Assembly (NCBI GenBank): GCA_014859225.1
Contig: JACUUP010000044.1
Location: 1-10,670 of the forward strand
DNA: 10,670 nucleotides
Source of the DNA: Candidatus Aerophobota bacterium
GTDB lineage: Bacteria > Aerophobota > Aerophobia > Aerophobales > B3-G15
Reading direction: 5' to 3'
The notes under the pieces were generated by a model that was not told where the DNA came from, made no database searches, and saw only the letters and a list, made by a program, of their open reading frames with translations. Shown one piece after another: positions 1 to 6,119 of the stretch. Numbering within the stretch: the first letter of the stretch is position 1; the number at the start of each line of letters is the position of its first letter. The position numbers were made by a program, and so were the translations under genes.

Positions 1-4
1 TCAT
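1..4 (-). CDS. Start codon of the next gene, probably pilQ (only four bases in window)
   Basis: ATG at 4-2 plus one further base (A), after the AGGAGG at 19-14. In pilMNOP operons the following gene is usually the outer-membrane secretin pilQ, but nothing of the product is visible, so that identity is inference from position only. Confidence 0.5.
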
Positions 5-13
5 TTTCGTTTT

Positions 14-19
14 CCTCCT
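14..19 (-). promoter_or_regulatory. Ribosome binding site of the gene beyond the window
   Basis: A perfect AGGAGG directly follows the pilP stop codon and lies nine bases before an ATG at 4-2. It is the strongest Shine-Dalgarno in the pil operon and shows that the operon continues past the edge. Confidence 0.75.
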
Positions 20-466
20 TTAAATCTCTAACATGTTCAACTTAATTATTTTATCTTCCCCTACAAGTATGACTTCGCCCTTTTCTGCCTCTATTCGGGC
101 TACCTTCAAACCATCAAGAGTCATCCCTTCTTCTACCAACCAGGTATTCACTCCCCTAGCAACCAGGGCTATACTTCCTCTTGCATCCCAGATGATACCC
201 ACTAATTTATACTCTGACCTGGTTATTACCGGGAGAGGCTTTTTCTCTGGTTCTTTTACCGGTTCTTTTATCGGTTCTTTTTTTACCGGTTCTTCCTCAA
301 GTTTTTTTTCTGGTTGAATTAAAGGGGAAAAAGGGTCCCTTTCTTTGACTGGTGGATATTCAAAGACTTCTGGTAAAGATAGCTCTTGAGCATCCTGCGG
401 GAAGACTATTTCTCCTTGAAAAAACAAGAAAACTATCACTCCAACTAAAATTAATCCTGACTTCAT
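20..466 (-). CDS. pilP: Type IV pilus assembly protein PilP
   Basis: PilP bridges the PilN/PilO inner-membrane pair to the outer-membrane secretin PilQ. The 148-residue protein has an N-terminal hydrophobic segment (4-17) that looks like a signal peptide or membrane anchor. There is no cysteine for lipid attachment, unlike the lipoprotein form in Pseudomonas and Neisseria. The family RDPFSPL motif is at 43-49, followed by a Lys-Glu-Pro linker (about 53-77) built from tandem repeats, then the C-terminal beta domain with YKLVGIIWDARGSIALV and NTWLVEEGMTLDGLKVARI that binds the secretin. Order and four-base overlap with pilO support the call. The stop is followed by a strong ribosome binding site for the next gene. 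Confidence 0.88.
   Translation of the reverse strand: MKSGLILVGVIVFLFFQGEIVFPQDAQELSLPEVFEYPPVKERDPFSPLIQPEKKLEEEPVKKEPIKEPVKEPEKKPLPVITRSEYKLVGIIWDARGSIALVARGVNTWLVEEGMTLDGLKVARIEAEKGEVILVGEDKIIKLNMLEI
249..299 (-). repeat. Four in-frame 12-15 bp tandem repeat units in pilP
   Basis: On the + strand the units are ggttcttttacc (249-260), ggttcttttatc (261-272), ggttctttttttacc (273-287, three bases longer) and ggttcttcctca (288-299). On the coding strand they encode the E-P-x-K linker of PilP. All unit lengths are multiples of three, so copy-number change would lengthen or shorten the linker without a frameshift. Confidence 0.85.
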
Positions 467-1077
467 CTTATTCTCCTATCAGGGTTTTCGGAAGAAATAG
501 TTTCCAGGGAAAACGTATCACTTCCACCCGTTGAAGATATTCTGCTTTTATACTTATAAAGAGAAAGAACTAAATTGGCTTCTATGGTGTATTTTTCTTT
601 AAGAGAGGTCCGTAACAGGACACTGTCCACCGTAAAAGAGCCGAGCCCTTCTCGCCTTGCTATGTCAGATAAAAGCATTCCCAGATTATGGTATCTTCCA
701 TACAGGTCAATTTTTACCGGGGTACGGGTATAATGCTCTTCCTGCACACTGGATAAAGGGATAATATTCACATACTCAATTCCATAAACTCCACCCGTTT
801 TCCCAAATTCGTGGAGAAAAGAGGACTGGGTTCCCGTAATTTTTTCCTCCAGAGAAGATAAGTTCTGGAGCATCTTCCGGTTATCTTTCCTCAGCTCTTC
901 CAGTTCTTGGAATCTTCTTGCTAACTGAACAAGCCTTCTTTCTTCTTGAGAAATCCTGGTGTTAAGAATTTTTTTATATTCAACTTTAGGAAGGTAAAAT
1001 AAAAAATAAAAGATGCACATTACCCCTAAAAATACACCCAAACCAACAAGCACCCTTCTTTTCATACCTAATATCAT
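463..1077 (-). CDS. pilO: Type IV pilus assembly protein PilO
   Basis: PilO pairs with PilN in the inner membrane and connects to PilP. The 204-residue protein has a short basic cytosolic start, a single transmembrane helix at about residues 9-29, a coiled coil at about 42-82, and a ferredoxin-like domain with GVYGIEYVNIIPL, the conserved YGRYHNLGMLLSDIARREGL (126-145) and KEKYTIEANLVLSLYKY. I start it at ATG 1077; an ATG four codons in (1065) is possible, but the GGAG upstream fits the first better although at 11 bases. The C-terminal tail after about residue 178 is Ser/Thr rich and looks unstructured. Its TGA stop overlaps the pilP ATG by four bases (ATGA). Confidence 0.9.
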   Translation of the reverse strand: MILGMKRRVLVGLGVFLGVMCIFYFLFYLPKVEYKKILNTRISQEERRLVQLARRFQELEELRKDNRKMLQNLSSLEEKITGTQSSFLHEFGKTGGVYGIEYVNIIPLSSVQEEHYTRTPVKIDLYGRYHNLGMLLSDIARREGLGSFTVDSVLLRTSLKEKYTIEANLVLSLYKYKSRISSTGGSDTFSLETISSENPDRRIR

Positions 1078-1079
1078 AG

Positions 1080-1640
1080 CTATTTACTCTCCCCATCTTT
1101 TGAGATAAAACATCTAATCTGAAAAAACATAACCTCCCTGCCAAACATCTCCTGCTGAGCAAACTTAGTAAATACTATTTCAGAAAAAAGCTTAGAGTTT
1201 TCCAGATTCTTTATAAACTCAGCGACACCTACAGTTTTGTTAAGACTTTTGCCTTTAATTTCCACAAAATTTTGCCCTGCCTCACCTTTTATCTCCTCCA
1301 ACCAGATGGTATCAGGAAGAGAGCGATAAATACTGTAAAAAAATCTTGGCCAGAAGGATTGTTTTGTTACGACTTCATGAAAAACATTAAAACGTGCCTG
1401 AAGCTTAATATTTTCTGCCTTTATCCTTTCTATTTCCGTAAGAGTTGGCTGGTGTTCTGTTATTTTATTTTTAAGCTCAGTTAATTTCTCCTCCAGAGGA
1501 TGAACACTTTGGTTTAAAGATAAGTAAAAAAGATAGCAAATAACCAGAGCGCAAACCGCGCATATACCAACGAAAATAACAAAATCTCTTTTTTCTCTTT
1601 GTTCCCTTATCCTCAATGGTAAAAGATTAATCTTAATCAT
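1080..1640 (-). CDS. pilN: Type IV pilus assembly protein PilN
   Basis: PilN is a bitopic inner-membrane protein of the pilus alignment complex; its cytosolic tail docks on PilM and its periplasmic part pairs with PilO. The 186-residue sequence opens MIKINLLP, the PilM-binding motif, followed by a basic stretch (RIREQREKR, 10-18), one transmembrane helix at about 20-41, a predicted coiled coil at about 48-90, and a ferredoxin-like periplasmic domain with SLPDTIWLEEI (107-117) and GKSLNKTVGVAEFIKNLE (130-147). Length and layout match the family. It overlaps pilM by 8 bases, and its stop is two bases before the pilO ATG, so pilM-N-O are almost certainly one transcript. Confidence 0.93.
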   Translation of the reverse strand: MIKINLLPLRIREQREKRDFVIFVGICAVCALVICYLFYLSLNQSVHPLEEKLTELKNKITEHQPTLTEIERIKAENIKLQARFNVFHEVVTKQSFWPRFFYSIYRSLPDTIWLEEIKGEAGQNFVEIKGKSLNKTVGVAEFIKNLENSKLFSEIVFTKFAQQEMFGREVMFFQIRCFISKDGESK

Positions 1641-2706
1641 AATGAGAAACCTTTCTCAGTGCAAGACCTACAGGTACTGCAAACACAGAAGAAAGTAGAG
1701 GTAAAAAATTTTCAAACTTTGTTTTCTGGTAATTAATATTAACAAAGGGGTCCATCATTTCCACGGGAACCTCCAGTTCCTGGGATAACAGACTATCTAT
1801 ATCTTTAATTAGAGAGCAACCACCTGAAAGAATAACTTTCTGGACGGGTGAACCTCCTTTATTTGAGGTAAAGTATTCAAAAGAGCGAACCACCTCCTTT
1901 ACCAGCTCACTCAAAGAAGTTCTGATTATACTTTCTACCTCCTCTTCTCCTATTTCCCTGTTTAATTGTTTGCTTATCCCGGTAAAACTTCCTTCCTTTT
2001 TTAAATTTTCAGCTTGTATATAAGTTATATTAAAAGCCTGCATTAAAGAACGAGCAACGTCATCTCCACCAAACTTTATGTCTCTTACCAGAAAAGGATA
2101 ATCCTCACTTAGAACTAAAAGATGAGTTAGAGAGTGTCCTATATTAAGAAGAGCAATACCTTCTGTTTTGCCTTTATTAATATTCCCGAATATGTTATAA
2201 AGAGCAAGAGAGTTCACATCTATTATTGCTGGACGAAGACCTGCCTGTTGAAAAATTTGGAGATGCTCATCTATTGTTTCTCTTTTGACCCCCACCAGCA
2301 AAACAGACATCTCTTTCCCCTGAGACCCCAGTAAATCCTTTTTTAAGATATGGTAATCTAAACTTATCCCTTCCATGGGATAGGGAAGATGTTCTTCCGC
2401 TTCCCACTTTATAGCCTCACGCAACTCGCTTTCTTTCATGTAGGGGACTCTTATTACCCTGACAACCACTGATTCCCCCTCTACACCGCTAATAATTCTT
2501 CTCGGATTTAAATTATGAGTGCGGATGATTTCTTTTATCTTTTCTGCAAGAAAACTTATGTTATTTAGATAACGCTGCTCTTTTTCAGAAAAAGGGAAAT
2601 TCTCTACACCTAATTTTCTTAACCTGTATTTCTCCTTTGCGTGTGCAATTTCAGCAAATTTTAAGGATGTTGAACCTATTTTAAACCCAACGCTCATCTT
2701 AGCCAT
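1633..2706 (-). CDS. pilM: Type IV pilus assembly protein PilM (actin-like)
   Basis: PilM is a cytoplasmic FtsA/actin-like protein that binds the N-terminal INLLP peptide of PilN and links the inner-membrane alignment complex to the pilus motor. The 357-residue product keeps the architecture: phosphate-1 segment SVGFKIGSTSLKFAEI (5-20), YMKESELREAIKWEAEEHLPYP (89-110), the IDVNSLALYN segment (162-171), phosphate-2 segment ALLNIGHSLTHLLVL (185-199), FVRDIKFGGDDVARSL-like 206-221, and the adenosine segment VILSGGCSLI (291-300). Two acidic positions typical of this fold are replaced: Lys9 where Asp/Glu is usual, and Asn188 where Asp is usual. Nucleotide hydrolysis may be weakened or lost. The ATG lies 13 bases after truncated dtd, with a weak GAGAG ribosome binding site. 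It overlaps pilN by 8 bases. Confidence 0.93.
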   Translation of the reverse strand: MAKMSVGFKIGSTSLKFAEIAHAKEKYRLRKLGVENFPFSEKEQRYLNNISFLAEKIKEIIRTHNLNPRRIISGVEGESVVVRVIRVPYMKESELREAIKWEAEEHLPYPMEGISLDYHILKKDLLGSQGKEMSVLLVGVKRETIDEHLQIFQQAGLRPAIIDVNSLALYNIFGNINKGKTEGIALLNIGHSLTHLLVLSEDYPFLVRDIKFGGDDVARSLMQAFNITYIQAENLKKEGSFTGISKQLNREIGEEEVESIIRTSLSELVKEVVRSFEYFTSNKGGSPVQKVILSGGCSLIKDIDSLLSQELEVPVEMMDPFVNINYQKTKFENFLPLLSSVFAVPVGLALRKVSHYD

Positions 2707-2719
2707 TTTTCTCTCTTAA

Positions 2720-2983
2720 TTAGTTTTTGCAATCTCCATAAAGAGTAAATTCTGGAACAATAAGAATTTCTCCTCCTATCTGAAAAAGTGAAAGATTCAT
2801 ATGGTCATGTTCATCCTCAAAAACCCTTAAATTAACAATTTTTTTTGCCATCCAGGAAGCATCCATTAGAGTGTCACTTTTGCCTACAGCTAAAAAAACC
2901 ACAAACCCCTTACCTATCCTGCCTACGATTTTTCCCTCCACCGTGCAGCATGCCAGAGTAACCCTTTGAACCACCGCCAGCAT
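2720..2983 (-). pseudogene. dtd: D-aminoacyl-tRNA deacylase, 3'-truncated (probably inactive)
   Basis: DTD hydrolyses D-amino acids (and glycine on tRNA-Ala) from mischarged tRNA. The 87 residues match the first part of the family: MLAVVQRVTLACCTVEGKIVG, IGKGFVVFLAVGK, KIVNLRVFEDE, MNLSL, GGEILIV and EFTLYGDCK. Normal DTD is about 145-150 residues; here the frame stops right after GDCKN, where the family usually continues with a KGRRPSF-like stretch. The C-terminal half is absent, including the Gly-cisPro motif NxGPVT that selects against L-aminoacyl substrates, and pilM begins 13 bases later. Active-site motif SQFTL is also altered to PEFTL (Pro77, Glu78; Thr80 kept). The N-terminal half has no internal stops, so decay may be recent or a short product may persist. 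Start ATG 2983 abuts the hisB stop, with GAGGTG just upstream. Confidence 0.8.
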
Positions 2984-3571
2984 TTACACCTCTTCTATAT
3001 ACCCTTTGCTTGAAGGAATATCTTTTCTTCGCTCTTCCATTTGCGTAGCTTGATCCAGAGTAATCCCGAAAGACTTAAATATCCCTTCTAAAACATGATG
3101 GTATCCCCCACCATACAGAACATCAACATGGAGGGTAATCCCGGCGAAGTTGCAAAAAGCCTTAAAAAAATCTCTAAAAGAATCTATTATTCTATCTTTT
3201 ACCTTATTTTTTATATCAAAATTAATAGAGGCTCTACCACTTATATCCACTGCACATAAAACAAGAACATCATCCATGGGAACTAATGACCAGCCATATC
3301 TTTTGATTCCTCTTTTATCTCTGATAGCGTTAGATAATGCTTTACCCAGGCATATCCCCACATCTTCCACCAGATGATGTTCGTCTACCTGAATATCCCC
3401 TTGAGCTTTAATTTTTAAATCAAAAAACCCGTGCCAGCAAAAAAGTCTGAGCATATGGTCAAAAAAGGGGTAGCCTGTATCAATACTTGATTTTCCACTG
3501 CCATCTAAATTTAAATATAAACTAACCTCGGTTTCCTGTGTCTTTCTCTTCACTTCCGCTTCTCTAAGCAT
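2984..3571 (-). CDS. hisB: Imidazoleglycerol-phosphate dehydratase
   Basis: Catalyses the manganese-dependent dehydration of imidazole glycerol phosphate to imidazole acetol phosphate in histidine synthesis. The 195-residue single-domain enzyme has the expected motifs: NLDGSGKSSIDTG, FFDHML (36-41), EHHLVEDVG (64-72) with the metal-binding HHxxED, RRYG-type RYGWSLVPMDD, DISGR, and the second histidine pair in YHHVLEGIFKSFG (157-169), then PSSKG. It lacks the N-terminal phosphatase domain of the enterobacterial fusion. It is a lone histidine gene here: its start overlaps tilS by 8 bases and its TAA is immediately followed by the dtd ATG. No Shine-Dalgarno precedes its ATG; instead the mRNA there reads UACCUCCUAUG, an anti-Shine-Dalgarno-like sequence, so it probably depends on termination-reinitiation from tilS. 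Confidence 0.96.
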   Translation of the reverse strand: MLREAEVKRKTQETEVSLYLNLDGSGKSSIDTGYPFFDHMLRLFCWHGFFDLKIKAQGDIQVDEHHLVEDVGICLGKALSNAIRDKRGIKRYGWSLVPMDDVLVLCAVDISGRASINFDIKNKVKDRIIDSFRDFFKAFCNFAGITLHVDVLYGGGYHHVLEGIFKSFGITLDQATQMEERRKDIPSSKGYIEEV

Positions 3572-4958
3572 AGGAGGTAGCCTTTACATGTAATATTTTT
3601 TTGCTATCTTCGCTTAATTTAAATCTATCATCAATACGGTAACCAACAATCCAAACAATTTCCCCTTCACTGAATAAAATGGGGATTTTATCTCTCTCAA
3701 ATCGTGGCACCTTCATATCTATAAAAAAATCTTTAATTTTTTTCTTTTCTTTCATCCCCAGGGGAACAAATTTATCCCCTTCTCTGCGAGGACACACATA
3801 TAATGAACCAGGAATTTTATCTAAATCAAAAAAAGCCTGATGAGAATTCTTGAGAAAACGAGCTGGTGGTTTAGATAAAATCTTAGCTTTAAAAATCATA
3901 GTAAGCTCAGGTACTTTGGTTTCTCCAGGTACATTAAGGTAACTGAAAAAAGCGGATAATTTTTCCTCTCCCTTTTTCAAAATAAGCTCATCGTACTGTC
4001 GCAAGACCGTTAGCTTGCCCGGAAGATATGTCAATTTACTACCTTCAGCTTCTTTCAAATTTAAAATCTGTTCAATGTGGGAATATTCAATACCTTCCAG
4101 GTCACCTTTCAACTTCTCCAGAATTTGTCTGATTACTCTGCGCTGCAAACAAAGATGTAACTTAAAAAGAGTTCGGCCATTAACTACAATCTCTCTACCA
4201 GTCTTTTTCTTAATTATTTTTCTTTCAATCTTTTGTGTAAATTTATCTAAAAAATCCTTATCCACCTCTAAAAGGTCCGCGCTTCTATATAAAGCCTCAA
4301 CAACTCGAGGATTATAATGAGTGCATAAATAAGGAATAAGCTCCAGTCGAATCTTATTGCGTAAAAATTGAGCATCTTCATTTGATGAGTCTTTCCTGGG
4401 AGAAAGATTATATATCTGACAGTACTTCTCAATTTCCCATCTAAATGTTCTAATAAGGGGACGGATAACTTTCCCTCTCACCGGAGCAATACCAGAAAGA
4501 CCATCAATGCCACTTCCTCTTATCAGTCTCATCAAAACAGTCTCTACCTGGTCAGAAGCTGTATGTCCTACTGCTATTTTATCTGCTTGCACCTTACTGG
4601 CAAGATGCTCCAGAAAATTGTACCTTACCTCTCTGGCAACAGTTTCAAGACTTGCTCCTTTTTCTTTAGCTAAAACAGGAACATCCATGACATCAACAGT
4701 TAAGGGAACCTCAAGTTCCCGGGTAAACACTTTAACCCACTTTTCATCCTCTTTTGCTTCTATCGCCCTTATTCCATGATTAAGATGGGCAGCAAAGAGT
4801 GTTAGGTTGTATTTTTTCCTCAAACGACAAAGAAGATGTAGCAAAGCGGTAGAATCTGGACCACCAGAGACGCCCACCACTATCCTGCTATCCTTAGACA
4901 ACATATTAAATTGATGAATTGTGGACTCAACCTTATGTAATAAATAATCCTCAGCCAT
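3564..4958 (-). CDS. tilS: tRNA(Ile)-lysidine synthetase TilS
   Basis: Attaches lysine to C34 of the CAU-anticodon isoleucine tRNA using ATP, changing it from a Met to an Ile decoder; essential in nearly all bacteria. The 464-residue form starts at ATG 4958, with AGGA (4968-4965) six bases upstream. An in-frame TTG at 5003 would add 15 residues and overlap truA by 20 bases; I judge it less likely. The PP-loop SGGPDS is at 31-36, AAHLNHGIR at about 57-64, and GHTASDQVETVLMRLIRG near 131-148. DSSNEDAQFLRNKIRLELIP follows, then a middle tRNA-binding region. The C-terminal domain has RREGDKFVPLGM and WIVGYRIDDRFKLS. In the HxxDDQ-type motif the first Asp reads Ser (HTASDQ). It overlaps hisB by 8 bases. 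Confidence 0.96.
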   Translation of the reverse strand: MAEDYLLHKVESTIHQFNMLSKDSRIVVGVSGGPDSTALLHLLCRLRKKYNLTLFAAHLNHGIRAIEAKEDEKWVKVFTRELEVPLTVDVMDVPVLAKEKGASLETVAREVRYNFLEHLASKVQADKIAVGHTASDQVETVLMRLIRGSGIDGLSGIAPVRGKVIRPLIRTFRWEIEKYCQIYNLSPRKDSSNEDAQFLRNKIRLELIPYLCTHYNPRVVEALYRSADLLEVDKDFLDKFTQKIERKIIKKKTGREIVVNGRTLFKLHLCLQRRVIRQILEKLKGDLEGIEYSHIEQILNLKEAEGSKLTYLPGKLTVLRQYDELILKKGEEKLSAFFSYLNVPGETKVPELTMIFKAKILSKPPARFLKNSHQAFFDLDKIPGSLYVCPRREGDKFVPLGMKEKKKIKDFFIDMKVPRFERDKIPILFSEGEIVWIVGYRIDDRFKLSEDSKKILHVKATSYA

Positions 4959-4983
4959 CGTTTTTCCTACTTTATATTTTACC

Positions 4984-5748
4984 TTACCAGGAATTTTTGT
5001 CAAAAATGTCCCTGTCGTAGCCCACTCTCCATAAAAAAAGTCCCTGTGGAGGAGCGGTTGGACCGGCTTTTCTTCGGTCTTTAGTTAAAAGAAAATTACG
5101 AACATCCAGAGGAGAAAATCTGCCTCTTCCCACCTCCACCAGTGTTCCTGCAATATTTCTGGCCATTTTATAAAGAAAAGCATCAGCTTTGATTGATACA
5201 GTTATCAACGAGCCTTGCTTTTTTATTTTTATCTTCTGTACACATCTAACCGGGGACATGAAAGGGCTACCTTTATTTTCAAAAGAAGAAAAATCCCTCC
5301 TACCTATTAAATAAGAGGCAGCATCTTGCATCAACTTGCAGTTGAGAGGAAATGGAACCCACCAGCTAAAATTTCGCAGCCAGGGATGCAGAACGAAATT
5401 ATTACAGATAACGTACCGGTAAATCTTGTAGCGAGCACTGTGCCTCGCATGGAAGGCATTTTTTACCTGAGATGCTCTCTTCACCCTTATGTCCGGAGAA
5501 AGAACGCTGTTTAGAGCCGGGATAAGTTGAAAAACAGGAAAAGATAGAGAAAGCTTAAAACTTACCACCTGGCCTTTTGCGTGAACACCCCGGTCAGTCC
5601 TGGCCGCACCTGTTATTATGACCCTTTGCTTGAGAATTCTGGCAAGAGCATTCTGTAGCTCTCCCTCTATGGTAGGAACATTCGGTTGGATTTGCCATCC
5701 ATAATAGTTAGTTCCTTCGTATTCCAGAACCAGCTTTATGTTAGCCAT
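4984..5748 (-). CDS. truA: tRNA pseudouridine(38-40) synthase TruA
   Basis: Converts uridines 38, 39 and 40 in the anticodon stem-loop of tRNAs to pseudouridine. The 254-residue product starts MANIKLVLEYEGTNYYGWQ, the standard TruA opening, with the catalytic aspartate Asp52 in GAARTDRGVHAKGQV. Further family motifs are ALNSVLSPDIRV, FHARHSARYKIYRY, RRDFSSF, ADAFLYKMARNIAGTLVEVGRG and APPQGLFLWRV near the end. The gap to rplQ is 20 bases, yet no purine-rich Shine-Dalgarno is visible before ATG 5748, so efficient translation would need coupling to rplQ or a leader feature I cannot see. An rplQ-truA neighbourhood also occurs in other bacteria, though often with ABC transporter genes between. 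Confidence 0.97.
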   Translation of the reverse strand: MANIKLVLEYEGTNYYGWQIQPNVPTIEGELQNALARILKQRVIITGAARTDRGVHAKGQVVSFKLSLSFPVFQLIPALNSVLSPDIRVKRASQVKNAFHARHSARYKIYRYVICNNFVLHPWLRNFSWWVPFPLNCKLMQDAASYLIGRRDFSSFENKGSPFMSPVRCVQKIKIKKQGSLITVSIKADAFLYKMARNIAGTLVEVGRGRFSPLDVRNFLLTKDRRKAGPTAPPQGLFLWRVGYDRDIFDKNSW

Positions 5749-5768
5749 CTAATTGTAGGAACCGATCT

Positions 5769-6119
5769 TTAAACCAGTTTAACTTTGCAAAGCAAAGCAT
5801 TGTCTCCTCTTCTATACCCCAACTTTACTATTTTAGTGTAACCTCCTTTTTGGTTTTGGTATCGAGGAGCAATAATTGAGAAAAGCTTGCTGACTGTATC
5901 TTTATCTTTAACAACGCTTAACACTAATCTTCGATGGTGGAGTGAAGAGTCTTTCGCCAAACTGATCATTCTTTCTGCTAATTTAGCTGCTTCCTTAGCT
6001 TTGGGTAGTGTGGTAGTGATTTCCTCTTTAAACAAAAGGTCCTTTACCTGGTTGGATAAAAGGGCTCTTCTTTGATCTTTGGTGCGTGACAGTTTCCTGT
6101 TTTTCTTTCTATGTCTCAT
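5769..6119 (-). CDS. rplQ: 50S ribosomal protein L17
   Basis: L17 lies near the exit tunnel on the back of the large subunit. The 116-residue protein is of normal bacterial size and shows the family pattern: basic MRHRKKNRKLSRTKDQRRALL start, EEITTTLPKAKEAAKLAERMI (32-52), and the C-terminal GGYTKIVKLGYRRGDNA. The ATG lies inside the rpoA 3' end (11-base overlap, different frame), with AAGG-type purine-rich sequence upstream, consistent with re-initiation after rpoA. This is the usual last gene of the alpha operon; the next gene, truA, begins 20 bases further on with no sign of a terminator between them. Confidence 0.97.
   Translation of the reverse strand: MRHRKKNRKLSRTKDQRRALLSNQVKDLLFKEEITTTLPKAKEAAKLAERMISLAKDSSLHHRRLVLSVVKDKDTVSKLFSIIAPRYQNQKGGYTKIVKLGYRRGDNALLCKVKLV

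Noticed and set aside
33-534. Open frames on the + strand opposite pilP and pilO
   Set aside because: They mirror the antisense of clear genes, have low-complexity Ser/Phe/Thr composition from the Lys/Glu/Pro linker, and match no family I recognise.
3571-3590. + strand taggaggta followed by an ATG as a start site of a + strand gene
   Set aside because: The ATG at 3588 is followed at once by TAA, so there is no reading frame.
4480-4570. Ser in place of the first Asp of the TilS HxxDDQ-type motif (HTASDQ) as a sign of an inactive enzyme
   Set aside because: The PP-loop, the following Asp-Gln-x-Glu-Thr and all other motifs are intact, and TilS is normally essential; this is more likely tolerated variation.
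4959-5003. TTG start at 5003 for tilS, adding 15 residues and overlapping truA
   Set aside because: The ATG at 4958 has a well-spaced AGGA and gives a typical TilS N-terminus; the TTG form adds a Lys-rich stretch not typical of the family.
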